From Cylindrospermum stagnale PCC 7417 (GTDB lineage: Bacteria > Cyanobacteriota > Cyanobacteriia > Cyanobacteriales > Nostocaceae), in contig NC_019757.1 of NCBI RefSeq assembly GCF_000317535.1, forward strand, positions 6,165,501 to 6,229,500: a DNA stretch of 64,000 nt. The letters run 5' to 3'. The notes under the pieces were generated by a model. The model saw only the letters and a program-made list of their open reading frames with translations, ran no database searches and was not told the origin of the DNA. Of this stretch, positions 42,702 to 50,548 are shown piece by piece. Numbering within the stretch: the first letter of the stretch is position 1; each line of letters begins with the position of its first letter. A program made the translations under genes and the position numbers.

Positions 42702-44612
42702 TTAGGTTGTAGTCTCCAACGACTTCCTAACAGCTTCGGCAGCAGCTTTGGCAGCATCAACAACGGGGATAGTCGCGTCACGAGCGGCTTGAAGGCTTTC
42801 CAGAGTTGTGGTTATAGACTCCCTAGCCTTGGTGGCAATTTCGCTGTTTTTGTTGTCACTGGCAAATCTCATAGCTTTTTCGGCATCAAAACTAGCACGA
42901 GAGGCGGCAGCCATTGAAACGGTGGCTTCAGCAGCGAGCTTGAGGGCAGCTTGGGCAGACTCAACAACGACATCGGCAGCTTTAAGGCTGATGTTCCGGA
43001 CAGCTTTTTGGGCATAGGCCCGGGTTTGGTTGATTTGCTGTTCCGCGTTGTAGATGTCTTGATTAACAACAACGCTGGCTTTCAAGGCTTCATCCGCAGC
43101 CTGGCGGGTGGCGTCGGTAGCCACTTGAAGAGTTTCTTTGGTGATTTCAAGAGCAGCACGGGATTTAGCTACGGTAGCTTGGATAGCTTGGGCGCTGATT
43201 TCTGCCAAGGCTGCCGTGTTAGCAAAAGCTTCGTCAACAGCCTGACCTAGATCATCTCTGGATATAGGCCTGATCGATGGCCTACTGGGTGAAGAATCTA
43301 AACCTGGTTTTGCCTGTTTTGTCAGTTTCCAGGAATCAAACACACCAGTATATTGTTTGCATTTCCAGTCCATAAAACCTGAACGAAAGCAGGCTTTGGC
43401 GTCATACTTCAGCGTTTGATTATCAAAATCTGCTGTCAGAGTCACTTCGGCTTTGGCAATACCAATATTCTGCGATATCGTCGTGGATGCGTTTGAGGGA
43501 CTCAAGTTAGCCTCACCCACTTTGTAGTCCAACAGATCCACCGAAATATTGATTTCGGTCGCAGCCAGAGATATGCGGTATTGGATCGTCAACGGACCAA
43601 TGCTATAACTGCCTGCATACTCACCTAAGTCTGCTAAAAGAGGAATCCCATCTCCGACTTGCGTGTCGAGGTTTTTTAGGGAGTCAGTTATGGGAACCCC
43701 CACCTGACTCAAGAAAGGTAGAGTACTTCCCTTGCTTTTTTCGTCACCAACAGCAAACTCTTTTGTATTAATCCAATCTGCTTGGATTAATGACCACCAA
43801 TCCTCAGCCAATCCGTTTAATACGTAATCGTAGGGAAGCCAACCATAACCGCTGTCTCCCCATCCTGGTCCCCAAGAGTTTCTAATTAACAAAGCTCCTT
43901 GGGTTCGTTGTCCTCTTGAGTTGGCATTTTGAATCTGCATCGTATCGTCGTAACCCACAGCTGTCATGGCATGAAGACCAGTAGGTTTTTCGCCGGGGGC
44001 TGGGTAGGGAATTCTGCCAGTTTTATCAGCCTGGGAAATAGATTCATATATATAAAACCCGAACATCGACGGGAGATTGGCGGCAAGATGGGTTTTAATT
44101 CGCTTCAGCAGTTCATCTTTGGAAGTTCCTGGCGGATCGTAACGGTAGTAGTTCACCGCTTTGTAGTTTTCAGCAAAGGAGTAGCAGAAAGCAGGCGGTT
44201 CTACATCAACACGACTCTCGTCATAGGGCCAGTATTCTTCTGGTGGTACACCAAATATTTTTAATGTCCCCATTGCTGTTCGCAAAAAAGCTCCACGGTC
44301 TCCTGTTTGGAGTAATATGTTTCGCGCCACCTTGTAGAGAAAGAGTCTGGAAGCTCCTATACTTGTGCCAAAAGACCGCTTTTGAAAATACTCTAATAAA
44401 GCTACCGTAGTATTTGCTGTACAGGACTGCAAACGACCTTGATTATAAATTGGCGGGAACCATTCCCGTAAATCAACACTAGTTGGTAGGTATACTAAGT
44501 CTGGTTGTGCCGCACCTACTTGTGTGAGGAGTGGCTTAACTTTTTCACTATCCGGTGTGTAGTCTTTTGCATCAGGGAAGTCTGGTATCCATCCCGTTCC
44601 GCTTTTAAGCAT
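42702..44612 (-). CDS. Papain-like (C1A) cysteine protease with helical C-terminal extension
   Basis: The 636-aa protein has a papain-type domain at about residues 40-290: oxyanion Gln in YNQGRLQSCTAN (Q58), catalytic Cys64, the His in TGLHAMTAVGYDD (H214) and the Asn in LLIRNSWGPGWGD (N245). There is no clear signal peptide. A beta-rich middle (340-430) is followed by about 180 residues of Ala/Lys-rich helix (RQAADEALKASVVVNQDIYN and similar), likely coiled coil. It lies 123 bases upstream of the precursor, in the same direction. The most economical role is cutting the polyprotein, perhaps after the Gln that precedes every core (Q-V-G-S-C). That substrate is inferred. Start ATG at 44612 is the first in frame. 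Confidence 0.85.
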   Translation of the reverse strand: MLKSGTGWIPDFPDAKDYTPDSEKVKPLLTQVGAAQPDLVYLPTSVDLREWFPPIYNQGRLQSCTANTTVALLEYFQKRSFGTSIGASRLFLYKVARNILLQTGDRGAFLRTAMGTLKIFGVPPEEYWPYDESRVDVEPPAFCYSFAENYKAVNYYRYDPPGTSKDELLKRIKTHLAANLPSMFGFYIYESISQADKTGRIPYPAPGEKPTGLHAMTAVGYDDTMQIQNANSRGQRTQGALLIRNSWGPGWGDSGYGWLPYDYVLNGLAEDWWSLIQADWINTKEFAVGDEKSKGSTLPFLSQVGVPITDSLKNLDTQVGDGIPLLADLGEYAGSYSIGPLTIQYRISLAATEINISVDLLDYKVGEANLSPSNASTTISQNIGIAKAEVTLTADFDNQTLKYDAKACFRSGFMDWKCKQYTGVFDSWKLTKQAKPGLDSSPSRPSIRPISRDDLGQAVDEAFANTAALAEISAQAIQATVAKSRAALEITKETLQVATDATRQAADEALKASVVVNQDIYNAEQQINQTRAYAQKAVRNISLKAADVVVESAQAALKLAAEATVSMAAASRASFDAEKAMRFASDNKNSEIATKARESITTTLESLQAARDATIPVVDAAKAAAEAVRKSLETTT

Positions 44613-45065
44613 TAATTTTTACCTCTTGTGTGGGCATGACTAATTACGGGTGTGAAAAAATAGAGTCTGACCGCAGATTAATTTGCCTATGCTAAAGAAA
44701 TGTAAGTAGTACATTCTGCATAGTTATCAGGGTTGATTAGAGATTTATGCTAATTCGCAAATAAATTTACATTGATTCAATTTATTGCCTAATTCATCAA
44801 CACCATCAAATGTGGGTTTCAGGCGCTTGAAAATTGAGCAACTTGCTCTGGAGATTTTACAATATATAGATATAATTTTTTAATCTTCGGCAATCGAATT
44901 TAACCAAAATTTCAGTTATTTACCTGGAGGGTAAAATTATCATATCAATAGTACTTTGTCAAGCTTTAGGTGATGGATTAAGAGGGATTGATTTGAGAAG
45001 TCCATCAAGATGATGTTGACAGAGTACTAGAGTGATTATTGTTATTTGCCAACCGCAACGGCTGT
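44613..45065. other. Spacer upstream of the RiPP protease gene
   Basis: No gene seen. AT-rich with no dispersed repeat identified. It presumably holds the promoter of the protease-precursor operon, reading left. Confidence 0.5.
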
Positions 45066-47636
45066 TTACCGCGAGATTATCAGCACCCACATACTAGCCC
45101 CCAAGCCAATAACCCCCAAGTGTTGCCAAAAAAGCGATTGCATCGGTTGACGGGCAATTTTTTGGGTTAAAACTATGCTTAATAGCACAGAGAAAATCAG
45201 CGTAAACCCTTGCAAGAAGGCAATCACCGCAGGATGCGCCACTAATATCGGTAACTGCTCCCCATTTAACCCAAAAGTCGCCAAAGTAATTGGCATAATT
45301 CGCCCAGCTTCCCCCAAACCCAAACGCAGATAATGAGCCAAGTTCCCGCCTAACACTAATGGTAAATAGCCATAAGCAAGTTCAACAAATAATCGAGGCT
45401 TCACACGATTTTGAATTTTCCCTTGGGAACTTTGAATGTAATTAGTCAACCTGTAAGAAACTTGGATTAATCCGTATCCTAAAAAAGGAATAGCCACAGG
45501 GATAATTAACGCCAGCAATGATAAACCCAAATGCGGCCAAAACTGAGTTAAATCAATTTCTAAACCTAGCCAAGTTTGCAATTCTGGCAACCGATGCAGA
45601 TATACCCCACCCAACAGCAAGAATAACAAAGCCACTTCATAGCTGCGGGGTACATGAGTTGTCCACAATTCAATTCCTGGGGGACGCAAGTTAAACTCAA
45701 CGGAACGATGGGGACAGGCTTTAAGACAAGTCATGCACAGCACACAATCTCGATTATCTTCCAACTGTGCTGGGTGAGAATACAATGGACAGCCGTTAGT
45801 TTCCATTCCCTCACCCTTTGGCGTCCCACCTTTGTAACATTGGTAAGTGGTGCAACTGGCAGAACAAATGCCTTGCTGTGCCCGGAGTTCAGTCATGGAG
45901 AGTTTGGCAAATAAACCATTCATGCCACCAATTGGGCAAAGATAGCGACACCAAAACCGCCGCTCAAAAATGGTAGAGAAAATCATCGCCCCAGCGGTAA
46001 TTAACAGCAGCAAACAAGCAGAAAGGTAAGCCGTGTTTTCTAAATGCCAAAGTTCTTCCCAGAGGAAAATTAAGGTAAATAGTCCAAATACAAACCATCC
46101 GCCCCATTTTTCTGCCTGTTCCCTTGGCCAGCGCTGGAGTTGTCGAGGAAACAGCATCAGAGAAAGCTTTTGGGTAATTTCTCCGTAAATCATGAAAGGG
46201 CAGACAGAACACCAAATCCGACCCAAAAAGGGAAAGAGGAACAGGAAGAAAGGCCACCACCAAGCCCAAAATAGATTTAAGGCGAAATTGCGATCGCGCG
46301 TTTGCGGTCCGAGAAACAACACCCCAATCATCAAAGCAAAAACTACAACGGTAAAACCATAGTTCAAACGGTCAGGCCACCAAGGACTCCGCAAAAACCG
46401 CCGCAAATCAGGATAGACATTTAACAGATTCACCCGAAATTGCTTTTTCTTCGATTGGGCTGGCCAGAAAATTTCTTCTGTCAGTTGACGCGCTTTTCCC
46501 GCTTGGACAATCGCCCTTTCTACGAGATTTTTCAACTCCTTCAAATTGCCGGGGAAATCATAAGACTGTAAGCGGCGCAAGGATTCTGGGGTAACTTGCG
46601 GTTTAGCAATACCTCTAGCCCGGACGTAGAGACTGATATAGTATTGCACCTGTGCTTGAATATCAGCTTTCCGCACCCGTAGCGGTGGCACTTTAATACT
46701 ATGACCAACACAGCGTTCGATACTTGGCAGCGCTTTCTCTGCAACCATGAGAATGCGTGCTCTACTGATGCGGGGTTCTGCTGCTGGTTCTCCTGGACGA
46801 GTGACGGGGGTGTAAGTGTTTTTTCGTAACAACTGCGCCAATAGTGGTAATAAATCTGAGGGTAATTCTTGGATATTGTTCAGCACTAGAGTACCTTCCC
46901 CTAGCCATTCCAACAGTCCTGGTTTACCGCCGTCACGACCAAATAAGTCGGCACCGCTAGTTTGGAGAATGCCACAATTGATTTTAATAATCGGTTCTCG
47001 CCGTCGGGGAGAACCATAGTGGATTAAGGCGGCTATATTGTCTTTTTCTAAACCTGGTTCCCCGAAAATCTCCACAGATTCCCGGTCACTGGCGGCTTCG
47101 CGGATTTGCTCCCGCAGACGCACAGCATAGCGACTTGTACCGACAATTCCCCGTTGGGCCTTGGTGACTACATAAGGACGCAAGGCTACAGAACGTTCTT
47201 GTTCGTAGGTTAAGGCAGATGTGACTTGCGCTAATTCTTGAGCCAAACGGCGGGAAAAAGCCTGAGAAATTTCTGGGTATTCGCTGACTAAAGCGCGAAA
47301 TTTAGCAGCGGGGACAACCCATAAGTGACATTCTGTAACTGTAGTAATTGAGCATGGGGTTAACTCATCTAACAGTATTTCTTGGAGGTGAATCACTGCA
47401 CCGGGAAGGAACCCACAAGCTAAAGCTGGGTTGTTTTTATTGGTGGTTTCGCTTTCGAGTTGACCTTTTACAAGCAGATACAGGGCTTCTGGGGAAGTAC
47501 CTTCGCTAACTAGGGTTTTTTCGGCGCTGACAACTTGTGATTCTATGATTTGCGCGATCGCCAACAACACCTCAGGTGAGAGAATTCCTAAAGTCGTGCG
47601 TTCTTGTAGCCATATAACCGTTTCTGGAGATGTCAT
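45066..47636 (-). CDS. CNB domain + degenerate sigma54-activator AAA + NosR/NapH-like Fe-S membrane protein
   Basis: From the ATG at 47636 (GGAG 8 bases upstream) the protein is 856 aa. It has a cyclic-nucleotide-binding/CAP-like domain (about 10-140), a sigma54-activator-type AAA region (about 165-390), a membrane part with about 10 helices, and cysteine motifs (WCSVCPFMIYGEI, WCRYLCPIGGMNGLF, CVLCMTCLKACPH) like NapH/NosR/RdxA proteins. The AAA core is degenerate: the P-loop reads FGEPGLEKDN instead of GExGTGKE, the Walker B acidic pair is NN (LVLNNIQEL), and the GAFTGA loop is absent. ATP hydrolysis and sigma54 contact are therefore unlikely, and cyanobacteria lack sigma54. It probably acts as a membrane redox/signalling protein; exact role unknown. 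Confidence 0.85.
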   Translation of the reverse strand: MTSPETVIWLQERTTLGILSPEVLLAIAQIIESQVVSAEKTLVSEGTSPEALYLLVKGQLESETTNKNNPALACGFLPGAVIHLQEILLDELTPCSITTVTECHLWVVPAAKFRALVSEYPEISQAFSRRLAQELAQVTSALTYEQERSVALRPYVVTKAQRGIVGTSRYAVRLREQIREAASDRESVEIFGEPGLEKDNIAALIHYGSPRRREPIIKINCGILQTSGADLFGRDGGKPGLLEWLGEGTLVLNNIQELPSDLLPLLAQLLRKNTYTPVTRPGEPAAEPRISRARILMVAEKALPSIERCVGHSIKVPPLRVRKADIQAQVQYYISLYVRARGIAKPQVTPESLRRLQSYDFPGNLKELKNLVERAIVQAGKARQLTEEIFWPAQSKKKQFRVNLLNVYPDLRRFLRSPWWPDRLNYGFTVVVFALMIGVLFLGPQTRDRNFALNLFWAWWWPFFLFLFPFLGRIWCSVCPFMIYGEITQKLSLMLFPRQLQRWPREQAEKWGGWFVFGLFTLIFLWEELWHLENTAYLSACLLLLITAGAMIFSTIFERRFWCRYLCPIGGMNGLFAKLSMTELRAQQGICSASCTTYQCYKGGTPKGEGMETNGCPLYSHPAQLEDNRDCVLCMTCLKACPHRSVEFNLRPPGIELWTTHVPRSYEVALLFLLLGGVYLHRLPELQTWLGLEIDLTQFWPHLGLSLLALIIPVAIPFLGYGLIQVSYRLTNYIQSSQGKIQNRVKPRLFVELAYGYLPLVLGGNLAHYLRLGLGEAGRIMPITLATFGLNGEQLPILVAHPAVIAFLQGFTLIFSVLLSIVLTQKIARQPMQSLFWQHLGVIGLGASMWVLIISR

Positions 47637-47750
47637 TGTGAGTTCTCCGTGCAACCTGGTTGATAAAAGGCATTATCGCTGAAAGTCGCGCCAAAAGAAC
47701 TGTATGCAATTGTTGTACATTAATATCGGGGCATTTATCAGGGGGAATTT

Positions 47751-48389
47751 ATGGCAATTTATCTAGATTCAGCGATCGCATCAGAAGCTGAAGTTGTCAA
47801 GCATTGGGGTTGGGTAAAGGGAATTACAACCAATCCCACGCTTTTAGCTCAAAGCGACACTCCACCCGAAATCATCCTGAAAAAATTGGTTTCCTTAACT
47901 TCTGGCCCGGTATATTACCAACTCCTAGCGACTGATAAACAAGGAATGCTGGCGGAAGCCAGAAAAGCTTTTAAGCTGATTGGTTCGCAAACAATTTTAA
48001 AGATTCCCGCCACACCCCTAGGGTTTGAAGTGGTGGCGAGTTTGTCACCAGAAATTACTTGTTCAGTGACAGGGATTTACAGCGCAGCCCAAGCAGCAGT
48101 AGCACGGGAAGCGGGGGCGAAAATTGCCATAGCCTATGTAAATCGGGCTTCTCGGCTCTTAGGTGATGGTATTGCTTTAGTGCGGGATATGGCTAGTGTG
48201 CTCAAAGGCAGTGATGTGGAAATTTTGGCAGCTAGCATCAAATCTGCCCAAGAAGCCGCCGAATCTCTCCAAGCCGGGGCCAATCATCTCACTTTACCTT
48301 TAGCAATGTTATATGCGATCGCCACTCATGAATTTTCACAGAAGACAGTCGAAGATTTCGCCGTCGGTGGGATAGGTTTAGATATTTGA
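47751..48389 (+). CDS. Transaldolase / fructose-6-phosphate aldolase family protein
   Basis: The 212-residue protein is a short transaldolase-family barrel: MAIYLDSAIASEAEVVKHWG, GITTNPTLLA, ILKIPATPLGFEV with the Schiff-base lysine (K in LKIP), and GIYSAAQAAVAREAGA. The length matches bacterial FSA/TalC rather than the 330-residue classical transaldolase. It probably works in the pentose-phosphate pathway or as an aldolase; the two cannot be separated by eye. It has its own start about 50 bases after a spacer, divergent from the Fe-S membrane gene, and is followed by a tiny membrane ORF. Confidence 0.87.
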   Translation: MAIYLDSAIASEAEVVKHWGWVKGITTNPTLLAQSDTPPEIILKKLVSLTSGPVYYQLLATDKQGMLAEARKAFKLIGSQTILKIPATPLGFEVVASLSPEITCSVTGIYSAAQAAVAREAGAKIAIAYVNRASRLLGDGIALVRDMASVLKGSDVEILAASIKSAQEAAESLQAGANHLTLPLAMLYAIATHEFSQKTVEDFAVGGIGLDI

Positions 48390-48419
48390 GAAATGCACTC
48401 TAGCATAGGGAACAGAAAG

Positions 48420-48512
48420 ATGGCTTTTGCTGATTTACCTAATCTGTGGGTACCCTTAGCTCTTTTAGGGTTGATTGTTCTGGCTGCTGTCTTTTTCAGT
48501 CGTAGTCCTTGA
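48420..48512 (+). CDS. Possible 30-residue single-pass membrane peptide
   Basis: A 31-codon frame 31 bases after the transaldolase-like gene encodes MAFADLPNLWVPLALLGLIV followed by LAAVFFSRSP. It is one membrane helix with short soluble ends and no charged residue inside the helix. Its size and shape resemble the small subunits of photosynthetic and NDH complexes, but it matches none I recognise (PsaM, PsbM, PetN and others differ). An AGGGAACAGAAAG purine-rich leader precedes ATG. It could also be chance. Confidence 0.4.
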   Translation: MAFADLPNLWVPLALLGLIVLAAVFFSRSP

Positions 48513-48805
48513 CAAATCAAATAAGGCAGCTTTTCACATCATCTAATAGCAGATGCAGTGGGTTTAATAAGTTAGTGTTGAACATTTAAATATTTTAGAA
48601 AAATGCCAATTTGGCAACCACCATTTAATTAAGCAAGCTAAATTGTATTGAGACAAGCAAATACAGGTTGTGAATAAAGTTACTAAATTACCAACTTACT
48701 CTTGTTGCCAATGTCTAACAAATGATTACCCAGGAGAAAAAGCAAAGCTACTAATAAATTGTAGATTATTAGTTCAGCAAACAAATATTAATCATAAAAT
48801 TTGGT

Positions 48806-48972
48806 ATTTGCTGCGATAGGAATACTAACGGTGTACGGGCAATGTCGTTAATCTACACATAACCCCCCCCTAAATAACAGGCAGCGTCTGTACATATTCC
48901 TGAGCGCTTCAGCAGCAAATAGAGAGTGGGAGAGAAATGGCGATTGGTAATGCCTACTCCCACTCTCTTTTT
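48806..48972 (+). ncRNA. Structured RNA unit 1 with Rho-independent terminator
   Basis: A long hairpin is closed by ATTTGCTGC / GCAGCAAAT and continues as ATAGGAATA / TATTCCT. It has a C-rich loop (taacccccccc). It is followed at once by a terminator: an 11-bp stem GAGAGTGGGAG / CTCCCACTCTC with ctttttat after it. The region has no reading frame. The same architecture occurs twice more, at 49409-49567 and 49800-49962. The strand follows from the T-run after the second stem. The 5' end is not defined by sequence; conserved upstream blocks (from about 48599, aatgccaatttggcaacca) probably include promoter elements. Confidence 0.75.
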
Positions 48973-48998
48973 ATGGAGTGGTTTCAATACCTGAAGGA

Positions 48999-49135
48999 TC
49001 AGCCCCCTAAAAAAAGGGGGTTGGGTATCTTCCAACACGGTTCGGATAAGATCCCTCCGTCTTCCGGGGGTAAAAGAGCCTTAAAAGACCCTTAAAAGCC
49101 CCCCTTTTTAAGGGGGGTTGGGGGGATCTTCTCAG
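48999..49135. repeat. C/G-rich dispersed repeats inserted between RNA units 1 and 2
   Basis: Contains ggatcagccccctaaaaaaaggggg... and, at its right end, agcccccctttttaaggggggttggggggatc. These are copies of the family seen at 14626 and 24902. Their presence explains why units 1 and 2 are about 600 bp apart while units 2 and 3 are about 390 bp apart. Confidence 0.7.
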
Positions 49136-49408
49136 GTTCCTAATCCTCAAAAAGACTGTGAATAGGAAAAAAAACGAGAAAATTTTAGAAAAATGCCAAA
49201 TTGGCAACCACGATCAAATTAATTCAGCTAAATTAAATTAGACAAGCAAACTAAAGGAAGTTGTTAAGCGGGTTACCAAATTAGCAAACGTCTCTAGTAC
49301 AGATTGTCTAGCAAGTTCTCCAAGTTCTCATTAAAGATAGTCAAGCACTTTTTTTAATAGTTCACCAGCTATCTATTCGGTAAAAAATCTTAACAATTAG
49401 GCTATCAC

Positions 49409-49567
49409 ATTTGCTGCAATAGGAATAATTATGTATAGACTTTGTTAGTGACGTAGCCCCCCTAAGTAACAGGCAATGTCTATACATATTCCTGAGCGCT
49501 ACAGCAGCAAATCATAGAGTGGGAGATTAAAGGCGATTGGTAATGCCTACTCCCACTCTATTTTTTG
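49409..49567 (+). ncRNA. Structured RNA unit 2 with Rho-independent terminator
   Basis: The best-formed copy: ATTTGCTGC / GCAGCAAAT, AGGAATA / TATTCCT, TATGTATAGAC / GTCTATACATA and TTGTTA / TAACAGGCAA pair in nested order around a loop containing gtagcccccctaag. The terminator stem is TAGAGTGGGAG / CTCCCACTCTA followed by ttttttg. The 9- and 11-bp stems are perfect. Loop Cs and the cctgagcgct bulge are constant across the three units, suggesting functional unpaired regions. Confidence 0.78.
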
Positions 49568-49799
49568 TAGGGTGAATTTTTCGCCTAATAAAAAATGCCA
49601 AATTGGCAACCACAATCAGATTAAGTCAGTTAAATTAAATTAGACAAGCAAATTCAAGAGAGTTTTTAAGCGGTTTACCAAATTAGCAACCATCTCTTGT
49701 ACAGATTGTCTGGCAAGCGAGCATTAAAGACAGAAAGGCACTTTTTTTAAAACTGCGGAAGATTAATTCAGCAAACAACTATTAATAATAAGGCTTAAC

Positions 49800-49962
49800 A
49801 TTTGCTGCAATAGGAATAATAATTATGTATAGACTTTGTTGGTGATGTAGCCCCCCCTAAGTAACGGGCAGTGTCTATACATATTCCTGAGCGCTCCAGT
49901 AGCAAATGGTAGAGTGGGAGATAAATGGCGATTGATAATGCCTACTCCCGCTCTATTTTTTT
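49800..49962 (+). ncRNA. Structured RNA unit 3 with Rho-independent terminator
   Basis: Same plan as units 1 and 2. Differences keep the pairing: ATTTGCTGC faces GTAGCAAAT (a G-U in place of a G-C), GTTGGTGATG replaces GTTAGTGACG, and the terminator stem TAGAGTGGGAG faces CTCCCGCTCTA (a wobble pair), followed by seven T. The pattern indicates selection on RNA structure. Confidence 0.75.
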
Positions 49963-49980
49963 CAGCGGAGAAAATTTTCG

Positions 49981-50410
49981 CGCTTCGTTGTTATTCCGCC
50001 CAGAAATGAAGTTCAGGGCTAATAGTTAAAGTCTACTAAAGTAGACTAAAAGTTTTTCTTCCTTTCAACTTTGCTAAGACTTATGCACCGGAGAAATTCA
50101 CCCTCTTTTTAATTAGAAAACTACCTGTATGCTGCGTTCCCTAACGCACAAATCATAATTTTAAATCACACAAACCATACCCCATATTTACTATTTTCTG
50201 TCCGTTAAGTCCTAGCTTCGTTGTTATTTTGCCCAGAACTGAAGTTCAGGGCTAATAGTTAAAGTCTACTAAAGTAGACTGCAATTTTTTATGAGTATAA
50301 GTTTATATAAAAACCTAAAGAATTTGAGAAATGTTTTCTTCAGTCCACTTGAGTGGACTTTTGCTATTAGCCTAGAAATTCATTTCTAGGTGGGATGACA
50401 ACGAAGCGAG
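49981..50410. repeat. Three copies of a ~75-bp palindromic dispersed repeat (two direct, one inverted)
   Basis: Copies at 49981-50060 and 50215-50292 share gcttcgttgttatt, cagaa(a/c)tgaagttcagggctaatagttaaa and the hairpin agtctactaaagtagact. A third copy at 50336-50410 is inverted (agtccacttgagtggact ... tgacaacgaagcg). A separate gtgcgttccctaacgcac-like hairpin is at about 50133-50150. No gene seen between 49970 and 50548. Confidence 0.85.
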
Positions 50411-50548
50411 ATGTTTGTAAGTGGTTTAGGATGCGGTTTTACTGTGTCATCAGTGTAATTAAGGATACTTGACATTAATACTTCCAAGATAGGAGAATTG
50501 ACGTATTAGTAAAACGTCCACCTTCATCATTAGATATTGGCAGCGGTT

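Noticed and set aside
48599-49962. RNA array considered as CRISPR array or tandem tRNAs
   Set aside because: Units are about 390-600 bp apart with long hairpins and terminators; no 30-bp repeats, spacers or tRNA cloverleaf.
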